Assembly: GCA_030602885.1 (NCBI GenBank)
Contig: JAUVYV010000034.1
Span: 1 to 34,667 of the forward strand
DNA from: Phycisphaerales bacterium
GTDB lineage: Bacteria; Planctomycetota; Phycisphaerae; Sedimentisphaerales; Anaerobacaceae
Direction: 5' to 3'
Length of the DNA stretch: 34,667 nt
A model generated the notes under the pieces. That model searched no databases. It was not told the DNA's origin and saw only the letters and a list, made by a program, of their open reading frames with translations. The position numbers were made by a program, and so were the translations under genes. Of the stretch, positions 32,748-34,667 are shown piece by piece (position 1 is the stretch's first letter; the number at the start of each line of letters is the position of its first letter).

Positions 32748-33731
32748 TCAGAAGCGATACGTGAGATTGAGTGCGGCGAAGGAGTCGGCCTCTTCCTGGT
32801 GCTCGAATTCGCGGGTGAGAAAGGTCTGGGAGTAACTGACGTCGAATGCCTTGTAGCGGTAGGCGATGCCGAGCTGGAACTGGCCGACAGCGATTTCTTC
32901 GTTGAGGCCGGTCAGGAAACGGTCGTGCTCAACGAGTTTTCCGCCCAGCCGACTAAACAGATACAGGCAGGGTTCATTCTGAACGGCGCGAACGAAGCTG
33001 GCGGGCAGTTCGAGTCGGCCGGGCCCAAAGTCCTTCGGCAGGTTGAATCCCAATCGCAGGATAAGCGAGCCGGCTGCATTGCGATGGACTGAGCCGGCGG
33101 TGAAGCCGTACTCGAGAATCAAGTCTAAGTTCTTAGTAGGACGGAAATTACCTGCCTCGAGGAACTGCCTTTTCATCCAGGTGAAGTCGATTGCGAACTC
33201 GTCGCCGAGCTGGCTTTCCCAGCCCTTTGGCTCATCGGTCTGCACTACATCGTGGACGAAGCTCTGGGCCCCGTAACCCTGCGCGGAAGGTCCTATTATG
33301 CCGAGACTTAGCTCGAAATGCTCTAACTCGGTATCAGTGGCGCGCTGGGCGAAGATTCCGCCGTAGAGCCAGCCGGCAAAGACGCGGTCGCGGGAATTTC
33401 TAAGCCCGGGATTCTCGGTATGATCGGGTGTGTAGATGTTCTGGCCGAGAAAATAGCCGAGAGCGGTTTGTACGTTTTCGTCGGGCTGGACGAAGTTGTT
33501 CCATTGGCCTAAGCCTTTTAACCATTGATAGTTAGGTTGGTGGGTGTAGACGATTTTGAGCCCGTTTGTGTAGTGGCGGTCGGTGCGTTGGTATGGCTTT
33601 AGGAAGGTACCGTCGTTTTCCCAGTATAGCGATAAGGACTGGTCGGCGGTGGCGGGTGAGTGGGCGAGGAGAATAATGAGGAGGGTCGTAAGTATCGGCC
33701 AGAACATTATTTGTGTGTTTATGGTTTTCAT
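32748..33731 (-). CDS. LpxR-like lipid A deacylase family outer-membrane protein
   Basis: The 327-residue protein has a signal peptide (ending SPATA) and the pattern of the LpxR/DUF2219 family: LYWENDGTF near 36-43, RHYTNGLKI near 52-60, GQNIYTPDH near 96-104 and RDRVFAGWLYGG near 114-125. Alternating hydrophobic strands and a final Tyr-Arg-Phe point to an outer-membrane beta-barrel. In Salmonella LpxR removes the 3'-acyloxyacyl group from lipid A. If active here it implies lipid A in the outer membrane. AAAGGA precedes ATG 33731 by about ten bases. It stands alone, with a TATATAA sequence just upstream on its strand as a possible -10. Confidence 0.85.
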   Translation of the reverse strand: MKTINTQIMFWPILTTLLIILLAHSPATADQSLSLYWENDGTFLKPYQRTDRHYTNGLKIVYTHQPNYQWLKGLGQWNNFVQPDENVQTALGYFLGQNIYTPDHTENPGLRNSRDRVFAGWLYGGIFAQRATDTELEHFELSLGIIGPSAQGYGAQSFVHDVVQTDEPKGWESQLGDEFAIDFTWMKRQFLEAGNFRPTKNLDLILEYGFTAGSVHRNAAGSLILRLGFNLPKDFGPGRLELPASFVRAVQNEPCLYLFSRLGGKLVEHDRFLTGLNEEIAVGQFQLGIAYRYKAFDVSYSQTFLTREFEHQEEADSFAALNLTYRF

Positions 33732-33897
33732 TTTGCAGCTGTCCTTTATTTGGTAGCTGTGCTTTATATATCGCCCGTTTCGCCCGGTCGAGTTAAAAGT
33801 GAATCGATTCAGGTGATGTTAATATGGGCAAGATGCAGGGGTTGTGAGGGGGTAATTGGACAGGTGGTTATTGGGACTGCACCGCTGTTTTTGGGCT

Positions 33898-33983
33898 GAA
33901 ATTGGGTTTGAATTGGGTTTGAATTGGGTTTGATTGGGTTTGATTGGGTTTGAATTGGGTTTGAATTGGGTTTGTTTGGGTTT
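33898..33983 (+). repeat. Eight-copy tandem repeat of GAATTGGGTTT
   Basis: Eight units of 10-12 bp follow one another: lengths 12, 11, 11, 10, 10, 11, 11 and 10, all variants of GAATTGGGTTT. The period is close to one DNA helical turn. A related single copy is at 34063-34080 and a reverse-oriented relative at 139-167. Confidence 0.85.
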
Positions 33984-34140
33984 GCTTTTCACCGTTCGGA
34001 GGGGTGAATATTCTTCGTAATTCCTTTTTAGGTATGGAGTTAAGTTCATTGTGGGCCTTGCCAAAATTGGGTTTGTTTTGCATAAAAAGGTTGTAAATTG
34101 CCAGCAAGTTAAGTTGGGCAATATAGGCGGTTTGTTTTTA

Positions 34141-34170
34141 GACACTGATTCACACTGATTGACACTGATT
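34141..34170 (+). repeat. Three-copy 10-bp tandem repeat
   Basis: GACACTGATT, CACACTGATT and GACACTGATT follow one another with a single base difference. Confidence 0.7.
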
Positions 34171-34525
34171 CTTGAAAAAGTTCAAGGGCTGAGAAACAAA
34201 ATATAACATCTTGTAAATGCGTGGCCATTGTTGAACCCTCCCCGGCTACGGTTTCGGCCTTCGCCGAGACGAGCGAGTTTAGGATATTCACTTTCTGCAT
34301 ATACGCTTCATCGGGGGCTAAAGCGCCCCCCGTAATTAGGGTAAAGCTGCGCGTTTGGTGCGAAAATTCGCCCTTTTCGGCGCAGCCGATTTGCGTAAGT
34401 GCTTATAGAGACGAGAGTAAAAAAAATTTGGAATTTGGATTTTAAGGCGCAGGGCGTTGCGCGTTTGCGCCAAACGGATGTTTGAATTGTGAGATTTTCA
34501 CCGCGGAGGGCGCAGAGATTAAAGA

Positions 34526-34553
34526 GCGTATCGCGTATTGCGTATCGCGTAGT
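34526..34553 (+). repeat. Four-copy 7-bp tandem repeat
   Basis: GCGTATC, GCGTATT, GCGTATC and GCGTAGT follow one another. The copies differ only in the last two bases. Confidence 0.7.
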
Positions 34554-34667
34554 TCGGTTTGTGGACACGGATTCCGCCAAGAGGACCCGCCAAGGGAAGG
34601 GCGGGCAAGCGGCGGGTAAAAGGCGGACAAATAACGCAGATTATGGACTCAAAATAGACAGAGAGGG

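Larger units (their letters stand above)
33732..34667. other. Gene-free repeat-rich stretch at the right end
   Basis: No open frame here has a ribosome-binding site or a recognisable domain. The region is a patchwork of short tandem repeats, at 33898-33983, 34141-34170 and 34526-34553, with G/T-rich sequence between. Translations such as QTQFKPNSNPI are by-products of the repeats. A neighbouring gene may lie beyond the window. Confidence 0.6.

Noticed and set aside
33898-33983. CRISPR array
   Set aside because: The units are only 10-12 bp and have no spacers.
33819-34145. Minus-strand frame of 108 residues reading QTQFKPNSNPI repeats
   Set aside because: The repeat translates in several frames with the same low-complexity result, and there is no ribosome-binding site or domain.

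Overview
The window looks like chromosomal DNA of an uncultured planctomycete, probably of the Phycisphaerae/Sedimentisphaerales type. This is inferred from gene content, without any database search. The clues are Tat-exported Gfo/Idh/MocA and xylose-isomerase-like TIM-barrel proteins, a DUF1573 protein next to a four-heme cytochrome, a FlgM-like orphan, an LpxR-like outer-membrane barrel that implies a Gram-negative envelope, and intergenic low-complexity sequence of the type that reads 'NKPNF/QTQFKPN' when translated. No tRNA, rRNA, CRISPR array, integrase or transposase was recognised.

Layout. 1-436: repeat-rich flank. 437-1802 (+): ispE and a spoVG gene carrying an inserted zinc ribbon. 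1956-2324 (-): FlgM-like anti-sigma factor with a possible sigma-28-type promoter. 2757-7721 (-): a four-gene catabolic operon (deoC, OYE/Fe-S flavoenzyme, Gfo/Idh oxidoreductase, TIM-barrel isomerase) ending in a clear hairpin. It is divergent from 7957-10520 (+), which holds a Tat-exported TIM-barrel protein and a secreted glycosidase-like protein. 10545-10729: a 185-bp near-perfect palindromic element between convergent operons.

10726-24539 (-): a complete type II secretion (T2SS) core operon in the order C-like, D, E, F, G, H, I, J, K, L, M. Several parts are unusual: an oversized secretin, Ala instead of Gly before the cleavage site in GspG and GspH, basic low-complexity inserts in C, D and K, and a small repeat element between gspD and gspE. 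24779-27245 (-): DUF1573 protein plus a lipoprotein-like, degenerate 5'-nucleotidase/tetraheme cytochrome, in the same orientation just upstream of the T2SS. 27706-30330 (+): mutS, possibly leaderless. 30459-30938 (-): ureidoglycolate-lyase-like cupin. 31123-32445 (+): Tat-exported Gfo/Idh/MocA protein. 32521-32745 (+): truncated beta-helix gene. 32748-33731 (-): LpxR-like protein. 33732-34667: non-coding, with several short tandem repeats.

How the genes work together (inference). The flavoenzyme operon and the secreted TIM-barrel/glycosidase pair probably serve breakdown of an unidentified sugar-derived compound. The T2SS could export enzymes or cytochromes across the outer membrane. The best candidates for something undescribed are the SpoVG-zinc-ribbon protein, the atypical T2SS pseudopilins and secretin, the 185-bp palindromic element, and the flavoenzyme/DeoC catabolic operon.
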